64,000 nt of DNA from Roseibium limicola (GTDB lineage: Bacteria > Pseudomonadota > Alphaproteobacteria > Rhizobiales > Stappiaceae): the NCBI RefSeq assembly GCF_017313085.1, contig NZ_JAFLNF010000004.1, positions 62,001 through 126,000 of the forward strand, written 5' to 3'. Position numbers and translations under genes: made by a program. The notes beneath the pieces are model-generated. The model did not search any database, had not been told where the DNA came from, and saw only the letters and a program-made list of their open reading frames with translations. This document shows, piece after piece, positions 24,677-33,568 of this stretch (within the stretch, counting starts at the first letter, position 1; each line of letters opens with the position of its first letter).

Positions 24677-26356
24677 ATGATATCACGGCCTGCATCGCGT
24701 CTCCTGATGGCTTTTTCCTTCGCTCTACCGCTCATCGCGGCCGCCTCAGCGCTTGATGGGGCAACGCCCGCATCTGCGCAGACAGCCACCGCTCCGGCAT
24801 CGCCGATCGCTCTGTCGATTGTCGATCAAGGGTGGGTCTGGGAAGTGTCATCTGCTGCTGGTACGACATCACAGCTCGCATTGGATCTCCCTGCGGGGTC
24901 CTATGTTGCGGTGACTGTCGACAGTGGTTCGGCAGATCTGGTCGTGGACCTCAAGTCAGCCGACGGAAGTTTCCTCCGCCGGCTGACGGACAGCACGGAC
25001 TGGCGACGGGATTTCAACCTCGTTGTCGGTGCGCCTGGAACTTACCTGGAAGCGGTAATTTCTCCGGAGGCTTCGATCGGCAGCGCCAAGTTGACCTTTG
25101 CCAAGATCGTGACACCGGAGCACCTGACCGGGGTCGACGCATCCGACGACACCTTGCTCAGCCCGACCTTGCAAGCTCTGGCGGAACAGACATCTGATCC
25201 GCAAGCCATTGCGGCCTTCTGGCAGGACATGCAGACAAACGGCACGCCTCTGATCGAGCCTGCGGGTGAGGGCAAGTCCCTCCTGACGTTCCTGTATCAA
25301 GGGGCCGGGCAGAATGTCCGCATTCTCGGTTCCCCGTCGGCAGATCATGATTACATGCACCGGCTGGAGGGCACCGACGTCTGGTACCGCAGCTACGAAG
25401 TGCCGAACGACACGCGTCTGTCCTATCGGTTGGCGCCGGATATTCCTGATGTTCCAGGCACCTTCTGGGAAAATCGGATTGCCATACTCTCAACTGCTCA
25501 AGCCGATCCCCTGAATCTCAATCCCTGGCCGGCGGAGGCAGCTGATCCCTGGCGCCAGAAGTCGGTGATCGAACTTGCCGATGCCCCGGCGCAGCCTTTC
25601 GTCGCGCCGGATGACAGCCTGCCGGCGGGCACGGTTGAAACCCTGCAGTTCACCAGCGAGCGGCTCGACAACACCCGCGACGTGACATTTTACCGTCCGG
25701 ACGGGTTTGATCCGGCGGACCCGCAGACGGTGCTGCTGGTGCTCTTCGATGGGGATGCTTATCAGCAGACTGTTGATGTCCCCGGTATCCTCGACCGGAT
25801 GCAGGGCTTCGGCGTTCTGCCGCAGACTGCAGCCGTCCTGATTTCAAATCCGGACATGAAGGCTCGCGGCATGGAGCTGCCGGGCAGTCAGGATTTCTCC
25901 GATGTGATGGCGCAGGACCTTCTGCCCTGGGCCCAGCAACAGCTCGGTCTTCAGGTGCCGGCGGTGCGCACGGTTCTGGCCGGGTCAAGTTACGGCGGGT
26001 TGGCCTCCATGCGCCTGGCGCTGGATCATCCCGACACTTTCGGCAACGTGATTTCCATGTCCGGATCCTTCTGGTGGGCGCCGAAGGATGCAGATCCCGC
26101 GCATGGCGAACACACGGCCTACAGGGTTGCGACAACCCCCAAGCAAGAGCTTCGGGTCTTCCTGACAGCCGGCCTGTTCGAGACATCCCGGGATGGCAGT
26201 CTCGACATATTGAACACCAACCGACACCTGCGCGATGTGCTGGTGGCGCGCGGTTACCCCGCCACCATGCGGGAGTACGCCGGGTCTCACGACTATCTCA
26301 TTTGGCGCGGCGCCTTGAGTGACGGACTGACCCAATTGTTCGGTCCCGCCCCCTGA
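24677..26356 (+). CDS. Exported Fes-like ferric siderophore esterase
   Basis: This 559-residue protein has a signal peptide (about 1-35, ending TPASAQ), an N-terminal beta domain of the enterochelin-esterase type (about 150-270) and a C-terminal alpha/beta hydrolase of the esterase-D/Fes family (about 315-555). The nucleophile lies in VLAGSSYGGLASM and the catalytic His in AGSHDYLIWR. Fes cleaves the ester backbone of ferric enterobactin to free iron; the signal peptide here puts the reaction in the periplasm, as for PfeE of Pseudomonas. A role on a tri-ester siderophore is inferred from the family and from the adjacent receptor. Confidence 0.85.
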   Translation: MISRPASRLLMAFSFALPLIAAASALDGATPASAQTATAPASPIALSIVDQGWVWEVSSAAGTTSQLALDLPAGSYVAVTVDSGSADLVVDLKSADGSFLRRLTDSTDWRRDFNLVVGAPGTYLEAVISPEASIGSAKLTFAKIVTPEHLTGVDASDDTLLSPTLQALAEQTSDPQAIAAFWQDMQTNGTPLIEPAGEGKSLLTFLYQGAGQNVRILGSPSADHDYMHRLEGTDVWYRSYEVPNDTRLSYRLAPDIPDVPGTFWENRIAILSTAQADPLNLNPWPAEAADPWRQKSVIELADAPAQPFVAPDDSLPAGTVETLQFTSERLDNTRDVTFYRPDGFDPADPQTVLLVLFDGDAYQQTVDVPGILDRMQGFGVLPQTAAVLISNPDMKARGMELPGSQDFSDVMAQDLLPWAQQQLGLQVPAVRTVLAGSSYGGLASMRLALDHPDTFGNVISMSGSFWWAPKDADPAHGEHTAYRVATTPKQELRVFLTAGLFETSRDGSLDILNTNRHLRDVLVARGYPATMREYAGSHDYLIWRGALSDGLTQLFGPAP

Positions 26357-26403
26357 TTTCAGAGTTCCTCAGCCAGCGTCAGATCTCAAAGGACAGCCAG
26401 CTC

Positions 26404-26715
26404 ATGTACACAGTCGAAGCCACCTTCAAGACGGCTTTCGCCTCAAAATACCTCCAGCAGCTCTGCAAGCACTTTGCCCACAAGGTGTCCGTGGAATTTA
26501 CGCCGGAGAAGGGCGAAGTGCAGTTCCCCTTTGGCTTTTGCTGCATTCAGGCGAACGGCGACGAACTCAGCTTTGCCGCACGCACGGACGAGCTGAAGAA
26601 AACCGAGATGGTCAAGGGTGTGATCGACAGCCATCTGGTGAAATTCGCCTGGCGCGAAGACGTGGCTCTGGACTGGCACGTAACAGAAATCGCTGCGGAC
26701 ACCGCAGCGAGCTAA
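26404..26715 (+). CDS. DUF2218 protein
   Basis: This 103-residue protein fits DUF2218 (HFAHKVSVEFTPEKGEVQFPFG, then KGVIDSHLVKFAWREDVALDW). The domain is small, cytoplasmic by prediction and of unknown function; it is often seen beside siderophore genes. It lies between the esterase and the binding protein, in the same direction and with short gaps (48 and 38 bp). A task in iron release or siderophore reduction is possible but not shown. Confidence 0.85.
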   Translation: MYTVEATFKTAFASKYLQQLCKHFAHKVSVEFTPEKGEVQFPFGFCCIQANGDELSFAARTDELKKTEMVKGVIDSHLVKFAWREDVALDWHVTEIAADTAAS

Positions 26716-26753
26716 TTCCGGAAGCATTATCCCGGACAGGAGACGACAGCGCG

Positions 26754-27878
26754 ATGCTGAACACATTTGCACGGATCGCAGTCTGGACGCTTGCCTTGTT
26801 GGCAGGCGGACTGGGCGCCGCTCATTCCTTTGAACTGGTCGACGTGGCCGGCCGCACAGTGAACCTCGATAAGCCGGCGCAAACGGTCGTGCTCGGCGAT
26901 GGTCGGGCACTGTCGGCAATGGCCATTCTGGATCCGGAAAATCCGGTGAGCCGGGTCAAGGCGATGCTGTCGGATCTGGAACAGACCGACCCTGAGCTTC
27001 TGGCCTACATGACCAAGCGCCATCCGGAAACGGCAGATATTCCGATGGTGACGGGCGTTGAAACCGGCGCGTCGGCCGAAGGCGTGATTGCTCTTGCACC
27101 GGATGCCGCGATCCTGTCGCTGTCGGGTCATGGCCCAAGCGTCGAGGACGAGGAATTTGTCGCCCAGCTGGAAGCCGCGGGCATTCCGGTCGTCTTCATC
27201 GATTTCCGCATGAACCCGATGGAGAACACCGTCGCGTCGCTGGAGCTGATGGGCAAGGTTATTGGCCGAGATGCTCAGGCCGAGGAGTTTGCCGAATTTT
27301 ACAATGGTCGCAAGGCGCTGATCGAAAGCCGCCTGGCGGGTTTCACTGGCGAACGCCCGACGGTGTTCCTTCAGGCCCATATCGGTCGCTTCGAGTGTTG
27401 TGTCGGCATGGCCAACGGCATGCTTGGGCCCTTCGTAGAGGCTGCTGGTGGACGTAATATTTCCGCTGAAGCCGTTCCTGGCCCGGTCGGGCGCCACACG
27501 CAGGAGTTTCTGCTGGCCGGCAATCCGGACGTCTGGATTGGCACAGCCTCCGGCACGCCGGAAGATTATGCTGCCGGCAAGCCCTACGCGGTGCTCGGAA
27601 TGCATGTCGATGAGAAGCTGGCGCGTGACTCTGCCAAGGCCGGTCTCGACAGTGCAGGGCTTGAGGTGCTGGATGCAGTGAAAAATCATCGCGCCTACAC
27701 CATCTGGCATGGCTTCTACAATTCGCCTTTCAACATCTACGTGCTGGAGGTCTTCGCCAAGTGGTTCCACCCGGAACTGTTTGAAGACCTCGATCCGGAA
27801 GCCACCTTCCGCGAAGTCCACGAGAAGTTCTTGCCGCTTGACCGTCCGGGGTTGTATTCCCTGAAGGTTTTTGAATGA
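26754..27878 (+). CDS. Ferric-siderophore ABC transporter, periplasmic binding protein
   Basis: This 374-residue protein has a signal peptide (about 1-24) and a FecB/FhuD-type class-III binding fold: LVDVAGRTVNLDKPAQTVV at the start, IALAPDAAILS in the middle, and the typical long linking helix. It delivers ferric siderophore from the receptors to the membrane permease. I chose the ATG at 26754 after AGGAGA; the frame is open 216 bp farther upstream but that part overlaps DUF2218 and is not family-like. It overlaps the permease gene by ATGA. Confidence 0.88.
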   Translation: MLNTFARIAVWTLALLAGGLGAAHSFELVDVAGRTVNLDKPAQTVVLGDGRALSAMAILDPENPVSRVKAMLSDLEQTDPELLAYMTKRHPETADIPMVTGVETGASAEGVIALAPDAAILSLSGHGPSVEDEEFVAQLEAAGIPVVFIDFRMNPMENTVASLELMGKVIGRDAQAEEFAEFYNGRKALIESRLAGFTGERPTVFLQAHIGRFECCVGMANGMLGPFVEAAGGRNISAEAVPGPVGRHTQEFLLAGNPDVWIGTASGTPEDYAAGKPYAVLGMHVDEKLARDSAKAGLDSAGLEVLDAVKNHRAYTIWHGFYNSPFNIYVLEVFAKWFHPELFEDLDPEATFREVHEKFLPLDRPGLYSLKVFE

Positions 27879-28957
27879 GCCAGCAGGAAATATCTGAACC
27901 GGGTAACGCCGGCGCGGGGCTGTTTGAACATTACAGATTGATCGCCGCGCGTCGGACAATGGTTCTCATCTGTCTGTTTGCGTTGATGTGCCTGGCGTTT
28001 CTGATGGACATCACCGCAGGCCCGGCGAACCTCGGGCTGCTTGATGTTCTGAAGGGCATTTTCAGTCCGTCCAGCCTGGATCAGCGCAATTATGTCATCA
28101 TCTGGTCGGTACGCTTGCCGGATGCGTTGATCGCTCTGGCCGTCGGCGGGGCCCTGAGCCTTGCCGGTGTGGAAACCCAGACGACACTGAACAACCCGTT
28201 GGCCAGTCCCTTCACACTGGGCATCTCGGCGGCAGCCACACTGGGCGCGGCCTTTTTCATCGTGGTGGCACCGAATGTCGGCGGCTTCAGCCAGACGTTG
28301 ATGCTGCCGGCTTTCGCCTTTTCGTTTGCCATGATGGCAGCAATGGCGATCCTGACCCTGTCGACCCTGCATGGCGGATCGTCGACCACCATCGTGCTTT
28401 ACGGAATTGCGCTGGTGTTCCTCTGTGAGGCTTTGACCGCAGCCCTGCAATATGTGGCGAGTGCGGAAGTCATTCAGCAGATCGTGTTCTGGAACATGGG
28501 CAATCTGACCCGTGCCGGCTGGACAGAGGTTGCCGTGGTGTCTGCGGTTTTTGCCCTGGTGCTGCCTCTCAGTCTGCGCGATGTCTGGATCCTGACTGCC
28601 CTGCGCGGGGGCGAGGACCAGGCCCGCAGTTCCGGCCTGTCCGTCAACCGCATCCGGCTGGTGGTGATGATCCGTGTGGCGATCCTCTCCGCCGTGGCAG
28701 TCTGCTTTGTCGGCACTATCGGTTTCATCGGCCTCGTCGGGCCGCATATTGCGCGCATGTTGCTGGGGGAGGATCATCGGTTCCTCGTACCCGGTGCCTG
28801 CCTGACGGGGGCGGCGTTGCTTTCGCTGGCGTCCTGCCTGTCCAAGGTGCTGGTTCCCGGCGCCATCGTGCCGGTCTACATCATCACCGCGATCATCGGC
28901 GTGCCGGTGTTCCTGGTCCTGATCTCCTGGCGACGGAAGGAAGCCTCATGGCAGTGA
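27875..28957 (+). CDS. FecCD-family iron-siderophore ABC permease
   Basis: This 360-residue membrane protein has about 9-10 helices and the FecCD landmarks RLPDALIALAVGGALSLAG and the coupling region GFIGLVGPHIARMLLGEDHR. It forms the transmembrane pore, probably as a homodimer since no second permease is present. A short N-terminal hydrophilic stretch of about 30 residues precedes the first helix. It overlaps both neighbours (4 nt with the binding protein, 10 nt with the ATPase). Confidence 0.92.
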   Translation: MSQQEISEPGNAGAGLFEHYRLIAARRTMVLICLFALMCLAFLMDITAGPANLGLLDVLKGIFSPSSLDQRNYVIIWSVRLPDALIALAVGGALSLAGVETQTTLNNPLASPFTLGISAAATLGAAFFIVVAPNVGGFSQTLMLPAFAFSFAMMAAMAILTLSTLHGGSSTTIVLYGIALVFLCEALTAALQYVASAEVIQQIVFWNMGNLTRAGWTEVAVVSAVFALVLPLSLRDVWILTALRGGEDQARSSGLSVNRIRLVVMIRVAILSAVAVCFVGTIGFIGLVGPHIARMLLGEDHRFLVPGACLTGAALLSLASCLSKVLVPGAIVPVYIITAIIGVPVFLVLISWRRKEASWQ

Positions 28958-29739
28958 TGAGCGTTGCTGATCTCCATGTCCGGTTGTCGGGGCGCGAGAT
29001 CCTCAAAGGCATCTCCTTGCCGGAAATGCGGGCAGGCCAGATGGTCGGTCTGATCGGGCCGAATGCGTCCGGAAAATCGACCCTGCTCAGGGCCATTGCG
29101 ATGGGCAATGGTACGCAAGGGGGCATCAGCCTGGGCGGCAAACCGGTGACAGCCATGAAGCGGGCGGAACGGGCGGCCAACATATCGTTGATGCCGCAGA
29201 CGCCGCCTCTCGGTTCCACTCTGACGCCGTTTGAATTGCTGCGAAGCTATGCCCGCGCCACCAATCTGGGTTTGTCCAATGCCCAGTTGGGAGATCGCAT
29301 GGGCGAGCTGCTTGGCAAGCTCGGACTCCTGCCCGATGCACATCGCAAACTGAATGAGCTGTCGGGCGGCAAACGTCAGCTGGTCGGCATGTGTCTGGCG
29401 ATGGTCAATGAACCCAAGTACCTGCTGCTGGATGAGCCGACTTCGGCGCTCGATTTGCGCTGGCAGCTGACGGCGCTGAGTGTTGCGCGCAACTATGCCC
29501 GTTCGCGGGAGGCCATTTGCGTGGCCGCGCTGCATGACATCAACCTTGCCCTGCGGTTCTGCGATTTGCTCGTCGTTCTGAAAGATGGCTGCGTGGCGGC
29601 CAGCGGGGTGCCGGAAGAGGTCATCGACAGCGCGCTTCTGGCGGACGTCTATGGTGTTTCCGCACGTCTGGAACGCTGCAGCCAGGGAGCGCCGGTGTTG
29701 ATCGCGGACGCTGCCAATGAGATTGGTGCTAGCGCATAG
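28948..29739 (+). CDS. Iron-siderophore ABC transporter ATPase
   Basis: This 263-residue protein has the Walker A GPNASGKST (about 38-46), the ABC signature LSGGKRQ (with K in place of the usual Q) and Walker B YLLLDEPTSALD, then the H-loop in AALHDINLALRF. It powers the FecCD permease and matches FecE/FhuC in length. It ends the receptor 2 operon and is followed by a terminator. Confidence 0.93.
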   Translation: MAVMSVADLHVRLSGREILKGISLPEMRAGQMVGLIGPNASGKSTLLRAIAMGNGTQGGISLGGKPVTAMKRAERAANISLMPQTPPLGSTLTPFELLRSYARATNLGLSNAQLGDRMGELLGKLGLLPDAHRKLNELSGGKRQLVGMCLAMVNEPKYLLLDEPTSALDLRWQLTALSVARNYARSREAICVAALHDINLALRFCDLLVVLKDGCVAASGVPEEVIDSALLADVYGVSARLERCSQGAPVLIADAANEIGASA

Positions 29740-29745
29740 CCCAGG

Positions 29746-29787
29746 CGGCTTTGACCCGAATTTCGGAGCGGAAAAGCCGTTATTTTA
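29746..29787 (+). terminator. Terminator after the siderophore ABC operon
   Basis: CGGCTTT (29746-29752) pairs with AAAGCCG (29773-29779) with a smaller nested dyad (CCGAA/TTCGG) between, followed by TTATTTTA. It separates the ABC operon from exbB. Confidence 0.6.
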
Positions 29788-29880
29788 GGGTTGAAAAGGG
29801 ATTGACATCTCGACTGCAAAGCGCATGTTGCGCCACAGCAAACTTGACTATAAAATTCAGGAAGTAGCGACGGGCTTCTC

Positions 29881-30690
29881 ATGAAGTCTGGTCGAGCGGA
29901 CCGGTCCTTGTTTCGGATGATCGGTCTTGTTCCTGATCAAATGACCCAAGCGATGGATCCAACCATGTTCGCAGAGTTTCTGAACAGCCTTCCGCCCTTT
30001 GCCCAGCCTCTGGCCGAATTGATCCAGTCGGGTGGATCGGTCGTCTCCATCCTGCTGTGCCTGTCCGTTGTGGCTGTGGCGCTGGTGATCGCCAAGTTCC
30101 TGCAGTTTCAGGTTCTGCGTGTCGGCAGCCATGGCGCATCCCGCAAGGCCCTCGGCCTGTGGTTGGAAGGGCGTCAGTCCGATGCGATGAAGCGGGCATT
30201 TTCCAGCAAGTCGGTCTCGGCTGGCATCTTGCAGAAGCTGATGCAGGGGGCGTCGACGTCCGGGGTGGACCGTGAGCTTCTGAAGGAAGACATCGAGCGT
30301 GTCTGCAATGCCCGCATCAACACGCTGCGCGCCTACATGCGCCCAATGGACATGATCGCCCAGACGTCGCCGCTGATCGGCCTTCTGGGAACAGTTCTCG
30401 GCATGATCCAGGCGTTCCAGTCAATGCAGGGCGCAGGTGCTGCGGTGGATCCTTCCGTGCTCGCTGGCGGCATCTGGGTGGCCTTGCTGACCACCGCCGT
30501 AGGTTTGGCAATCGCCATCCCGATGTCGGCCATTGTCGGCTGGTATGATGCCAAGATCGAGGCCGAGCAGGCTGAGATGGAAAGCATGGTCACGGCGTTC
30601 TTCACCGGGGCTGCTGCCGATCGTGGCACGTCCCGCGTGGTGCCTCTCGACAAGCAGGTCGCCCCGGCGGAATCGCGCTATGCGGTTTAA
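29881..30690 (+). CDS. exbB: ExbB/TolQ-family proton channel subunit
   Basis: This 269-residue (or shorter) protein has the MotA/TolQ/ExbB fold: a first membrane helix (about 53-70, VSILLCLSVVAVALVIAKF), a large cytoplasmic loop, and two helices (about 160-180 and 200-220) with TSPLIGLLGTVLGMIQAF. With ExbD and TonB it uses the proton gradient to energise outer-membrane receptors. Start is uncertain: ATG codons at 29881, 29917, 29941 and 29956 are in frame and none has a good ribosome binding site. It overlaps exbD by 11 nt. Confidence 0.88.
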   Translation: MKSGRADRSLFRMIGLVPDQMTQAMDPTMFAEFLNSLPPFAQPLAELIQSGGSVVSILLCLSVVAVALVIAKFLQFQVLRVGSHGASRKALGLWLEGRQSDAMKRAFSSKSVSAGILQKLMQGASTSGVDRELLKEDIERVCNARINTLRAYMRPMDMIAQTSPLIGLLGTVLGMIQAFQSMQGAGAAVDPSVLAGGIWVALLTTAVGLAIAIPMSAIVGWYDAKIEAEQAEMESMVTAFFTGAAADRGTSRVVPLDKQVAPAESRYAV

Positions 30691-31060
30691 GCCGAGGGTC
30701 AAGCGCAAGGCGGTTGGTCTGACCTCGTTGATCGACGTGATCTTCCTGCTGCTCTTGTTCTTCATGCTTGCTTCCAGTTTCACCCGCTATCAGTCGTTGC
30801 CACTGGCCAGCGGGGCGCAAGGGGGGGGAGCCGAGGTCAGGCCAGCCTACTTCCGCATTCACACGGCCGACAAGATGGACCTCAATGGGCGCCCCTTGAG
30901 CCGTGAGGAAATGCCAGCCCGTTTCGCCGATGTAGCCGCTGCCGAAGGCAAGCTGGTGGCGATCTGGTCGGGTCCGGAAGCCACCGTCCAGAATGTGGTT
31001 GATGTCATGTCCGCTGCCCGCAGGTCCGGATTGGACGCGGTCATTGTGACTGGAAAGTAA
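30680..31060 (+). CDS. exbD: ExbD-family protein 1
   Basis: This 126-residue protein has one N-terminal membrane helix (about 17-36, LTSLIDVIFLLLLFFMLASSF) with the essential Asp in LIDV, and a periplasmic domain. It is the proton-carrying partner of ExbB. The ATG at 30680 lies within the end of exbB. A second ExbD follows 64 bp later. Confidence 0.9.
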   Translation: MRFKPRVKRKAVGLTSLIDVIFLLLLFFMLASSFTRYQSLPLASGAQGGGAEVRPAYFRIHTADKMDLNGRPLSREEMPARFADVAAAEGKLVAIWSGPEATVQNVVDVMSAARRSGLDAVIVTGK

Positions 31061-31124
31061 GGCCTTGGGCCGGAACCTTCGGGTCGGGCCTGATTGCAAA
31101 GCCAGAAGATAGGGAATTGCCCCC

Positions 31125-31523
31125 ATGCGCATGAAGCGCCCGGTACGGCGAGAGCCGCCCGAGAATACCATTCCGTTGATCAACGTGGTGTTCTTGATGC
31201 TGATCTTCTTCCTGTTCGCCGGCTCCGTGGCGCGTGACGACGCGCGTCAGGTCGAGCCACCGGAAGATATTTCCGAGGACGAAAACATCCGCTCCACCGG
31301 GGCGATGATCCTGACCTTCGATGGCCTGCTGCTGTCGCAGGACCAGGAGACGACGGTCGCAGACTTTGTCGCCGCCCATGCTGTTTCAGACCTGGCGGAT
31401 GAGCCACTGAAGATCGCTGCCGACGGCAACCTGCCGGCAGATCGGCTGGAAGAAGTGCTCGCCCAGCTGCGCGACATCGAACGGACCGACGTGGTTCTGA
31501 TCACCCGGAAAGGCAAGCCGTGA
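31125..31523 (+). CDS. ExbD-family protein 2
   Basis: This 132-residue protein has the same build (ENTIPLINVVFLMLIFFLFAGSV at the N-terminus, then a periplasmic domain) but carries Asn where ExbD1 has the conserved Asp: the helix reads PLINVVF rather than SLIDVIF. The conserved Asp in that helix carries protons in ExbD, so this copy may be structural or regulatory. Its stop overlaps the GTG start of tonB (GTGA). Two-ExbD sets are known beside some TonB systems. Confidence 0.85.
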   Translation: MRMKRPVRREPPENTIPLINVVFLMLIFFLFAGSVARDDARQVEPPEDISEDENIRSTGAMILTFDGLLLSQDQETTVADFVAAHAVSDLADEPLKIAADGNLPADRLEEVLAQLRDIERTDVVLITRKGKP

Positions 31524-32662
31524 AGTTTTACCGTCTTCTCCTTGTAGGTGGTGTGCTGTCTCTTGCCGTTCATGGCGCGGGATCGGCCTATTTTGCACCG
31601 GACCCGGAAGAAACCCTGATCGCCGCCTCTGACGGCGGATCGGTCTCCGTGATCGGTTCTCTGGAAGACCTGGTTGAGGGCACCGACACGCCGCTGGAAC
31701 CGGTCGAAGAGCCGCTTGAGGAAGTGAAAGCCGTCAAGGCCGAGCCGGTCGAACAGATCATCCAGCCGGTCACCCAGGTTCAACCAATGCAGGTCGCGGC
31801 TGTTCAGCCTGTGGTGCGAGGCGTCACCGATGTGGCGCCGGTGAATACAGAGAGTGCCGACGAACTGCCCCCTCCGCCGGAGCTGGAACAGCCCGAAATG
31901 GAGGTTATGAAGCCTCTGGGGGATGTCGAGCTGGTCGAGACCGCTGCGGTCAAGCCGGTGGAAATGACGCAGCCTGTCGAAAAGCTTGAAGCGGTCGAGC
32001 CGCCAAAGGAAATCGAGCAGGCCACTCCGGTGACGACACCCACGACCCAACCCGTTGAGCAGCTCGATGCGAAGCCGGTGGAGCAGATCGAGCCGGTGCA
32101 GCAGACTGAACCGCTGGAAATCAAGCCGGTCGAGCAGGTGAAGCCGCAGGTTGTAGCGGCCATTGCCCCGACAGAGGTCGAGGAAGAAATCACTCCGGAG
32201 GAACTGGTCACTCAGGTGCCCATGGCCAAGCCGGAACCACCGAAAAAGAAGATTACGAAGAAGAAGCCTGCCAAGCCGCGCGGCACCAATGTCAGTTCCC
32301 GCAAGGGCGCGGATAACGCCAATCCCAAGCAGCAACAGTCCAGCCGTCAGGGCACCAACGCCGGCAACGCGAAGCAGCAGGGCAATGCTGCCCGCTCCAA
32401 TTATTCCGGCAAGGTGCATTCCAAGATCGCCCGGGCGAAGCGTTATGTGCGCAACCGTCGGGTCAAGGGACGGGTTCGCATAAGCTTCGTGGTCAGCCGC
32501 AACGGGGCAGTCAGCAACATCCGCATCAGCGGGTCATCGGGCAATTCCGAGACGGATCAGGCCGCGGTGCTGATGGTGCGGAAGGCCGGTCGCATGCCGA
32601 AGATGCCGCCCGAGATGCCGGGCAACAGCATGTCTTTCAGTATTCCGATCAGTTTCCAGTAG
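31520..32662 (+). CDS. tonB: TonB protein with long Pro/Glu/Val linker
   Basis: This 380-residue protein has one N-terminal anchor (about 5-25) with the S-x-x-x-H motif (SLAVH) that couples TonB to ExbB. A periplasm-spanning region (about 45-255) follows, rich in Pro, Glu and Val with many PVEQ/KPVE repeats, then a Lys-rich stretch, and a C-terminal TonB domain (about 295-380, GRVRISFVVSRNGAVSNIRIS) that binds TonB boxes. It starts at GTG and overlaps exbD2. It is longer than E. coli TonB (239 residues), mostly through the linker. Confidence 0.9.
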   Translation: MKFYRLLLVGGVLSLAVHGAGSAYFAPDPEETLIAASDGGSVSVIGSLEDLVEGTDTPLEPVEEPLEEVKAVKAEPVEQIIQPVTQVQPMQVAAVQPVVRGVTDVAPVNTESADELPPPPELEQPEMEVMKPLGDVELVETAAVKPVEMTQPVEKLEAVEPPKEIEQATPVTTPTTQPVEQLDAKPVEQIEPVQQTEPLEIKPVEQVKPQVVAAIAPTEVEEEITPEELVTQVPMAKPEPPKKKITKKKPAKPRGTNVSSRKGADNANPKQQQSSRQGTNAGNAKQQGNAARSNYSGKVHSKIARAKRYVRNRRVKGRVRISFVVSRNGAVSNIRISGSSGNSETDQAAVLMVRKAGRMPKMPPEMPGNSMSFSIPISFQ

Positions 32663-32686
32663 CTTTCGGCAAGCAGAAAAGGCCAG

Positions 32687-32713
32687 CGGGGAGGATGCAA
32701 GCCTCCCCGTTTT
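32687..32713 (+). terminator. Terminator after tonB
   Basis: CGGGGAGG (32687-32694) pairs with CCTCCCCG (32702-32709) across a 7-nt loop and is followed by TTTT. It lies 24 bp after tonB and 30 bp before the convergent TetR gene. Confidence 0.85.
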
Positions 32714-32742
32714 GCGTTCTAAGCCCCAGGTGATGTGAGCCG

Positions 32743-33453
32743 TCAGGGATCTTCGCGCGGCGCCAGTCCGTGAACCAGCATGGCAACTGCATTGCGCATA
32801 TAGGTGCGCAGATCTGACACGCCGGGAATACTGGCAGGATCCTTGGCCCGGAATATTTGGGCGCCGATCAGCACATCCATCAGATACTTCGCGGTATCGG
32901 GAGGCGAAGGGGAGGAGATTCTCCCGCGTTCGACCTGGCCGATGACCCAGCCGGTCAGCAGATTATGGAGATCCGCACCGCAGAATTTCTTCAGAATTTC
33001 CCCGAGTTCCGGGTTGGCGACCGCTTCGACGTAGAAAAGCCGCATCTCGGCAGATTGCTGGCGATGCTCTTCGTCGCAGCGCTCGACACGAAAAATTTCC
33101 AACAAAGCCTGTTCAAGTGGCAAGTTGTCATAGTCCCCTGACAGTTGAACGATATTAGAGCGGTGGAGCATTGCCAATTCAGCGAATAGATCAGTCTTTG
33201 ACGGAAACAATTCGTAAAGCGTTCTTTTTGAAATACCGCAATTCGTTGCAATCAGGGACATCGTCGTGCCCTTGTAAGAATGCTTTTGAAAGGTCTGGAA
33301 GGCAATCTCGATAACTTGAGACTTGAGGGTTTCCGTCTCATGCACTTTCTGTCGGCCTCTGGGTCGGCACAAAGAAGTGCGCTCCAGCTTGAGGGTGCCA
33401 GGCTTGCTGCCTTTTTCGAGTGCATGTGAGGAAGGTTTCATCTTCCGCCCCAT
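32743..33453 (-). CDS. TetR-family regulator, divergent from the RND pump
   Basis: This 236-residue protein has an N-terminal TetR helix-turn-helix (about 45-90, MSLIATNCGISKRTLYELFPSK) and a C-terminal ligand domain. A basic 35-residue N-terminal extension precedes the usual start; the ATG at 33441 is an alternative. It is divergent from the efflux operon with a 115-bp gap that contains a palindrome. By analogy with AcrR-type repressors it probably represses the pump. Confidence 0.85.
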   Translation of the reverse strand: MGRKMKPSSHALEKGSKPGTLKLERTSLCRPRGRQKVHETETLKSQVIEIAFQTFQKHSYKGTTMSLIATNCGISKRTLYELFPSKTDLFAELAMLHRSNIVQLSGDYDNLPLEQALLEIFRVERCDEEHRQQSAEMRLFYVEAVANPELGEILKKFCGADLHNLLTGWVIGQVERGRISSPSPPDTAKYLMDVLIGAQIFRAKDPASIPGVSDLRTYMRNAVAMLVHGLAPREDP

Positions 33454-33511
33454 TCGTTACGGTTTGATACGGATATTTGATTGACTCCCGTGCTGAGTCC
33501 ACACTAGTGGT

Positions 33512-33533
33512 ACTCGTGAGTTTTGTAAAACTC
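33512..33533. promoter_or_regulatory. Palindrome in the TetR / RND pump intergenic region
   Basis: GAGTTTT (33518-33524) and AAAACTC (33527-33533) form a perfect 7-bp inverted pair with a 2-bp centre, overlapped on the left by ACTC-GT-GAGT (33512-33521) and followed by further GAGT/ACTC half sites to about 33547. Such nested half sites between a TetR gene and a pump fit an operator. Confidence 0.6.
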
Positions 33534-33568
33534 GACATGAGTTCGAGTGCGAAAAGGATCCGGCCATC

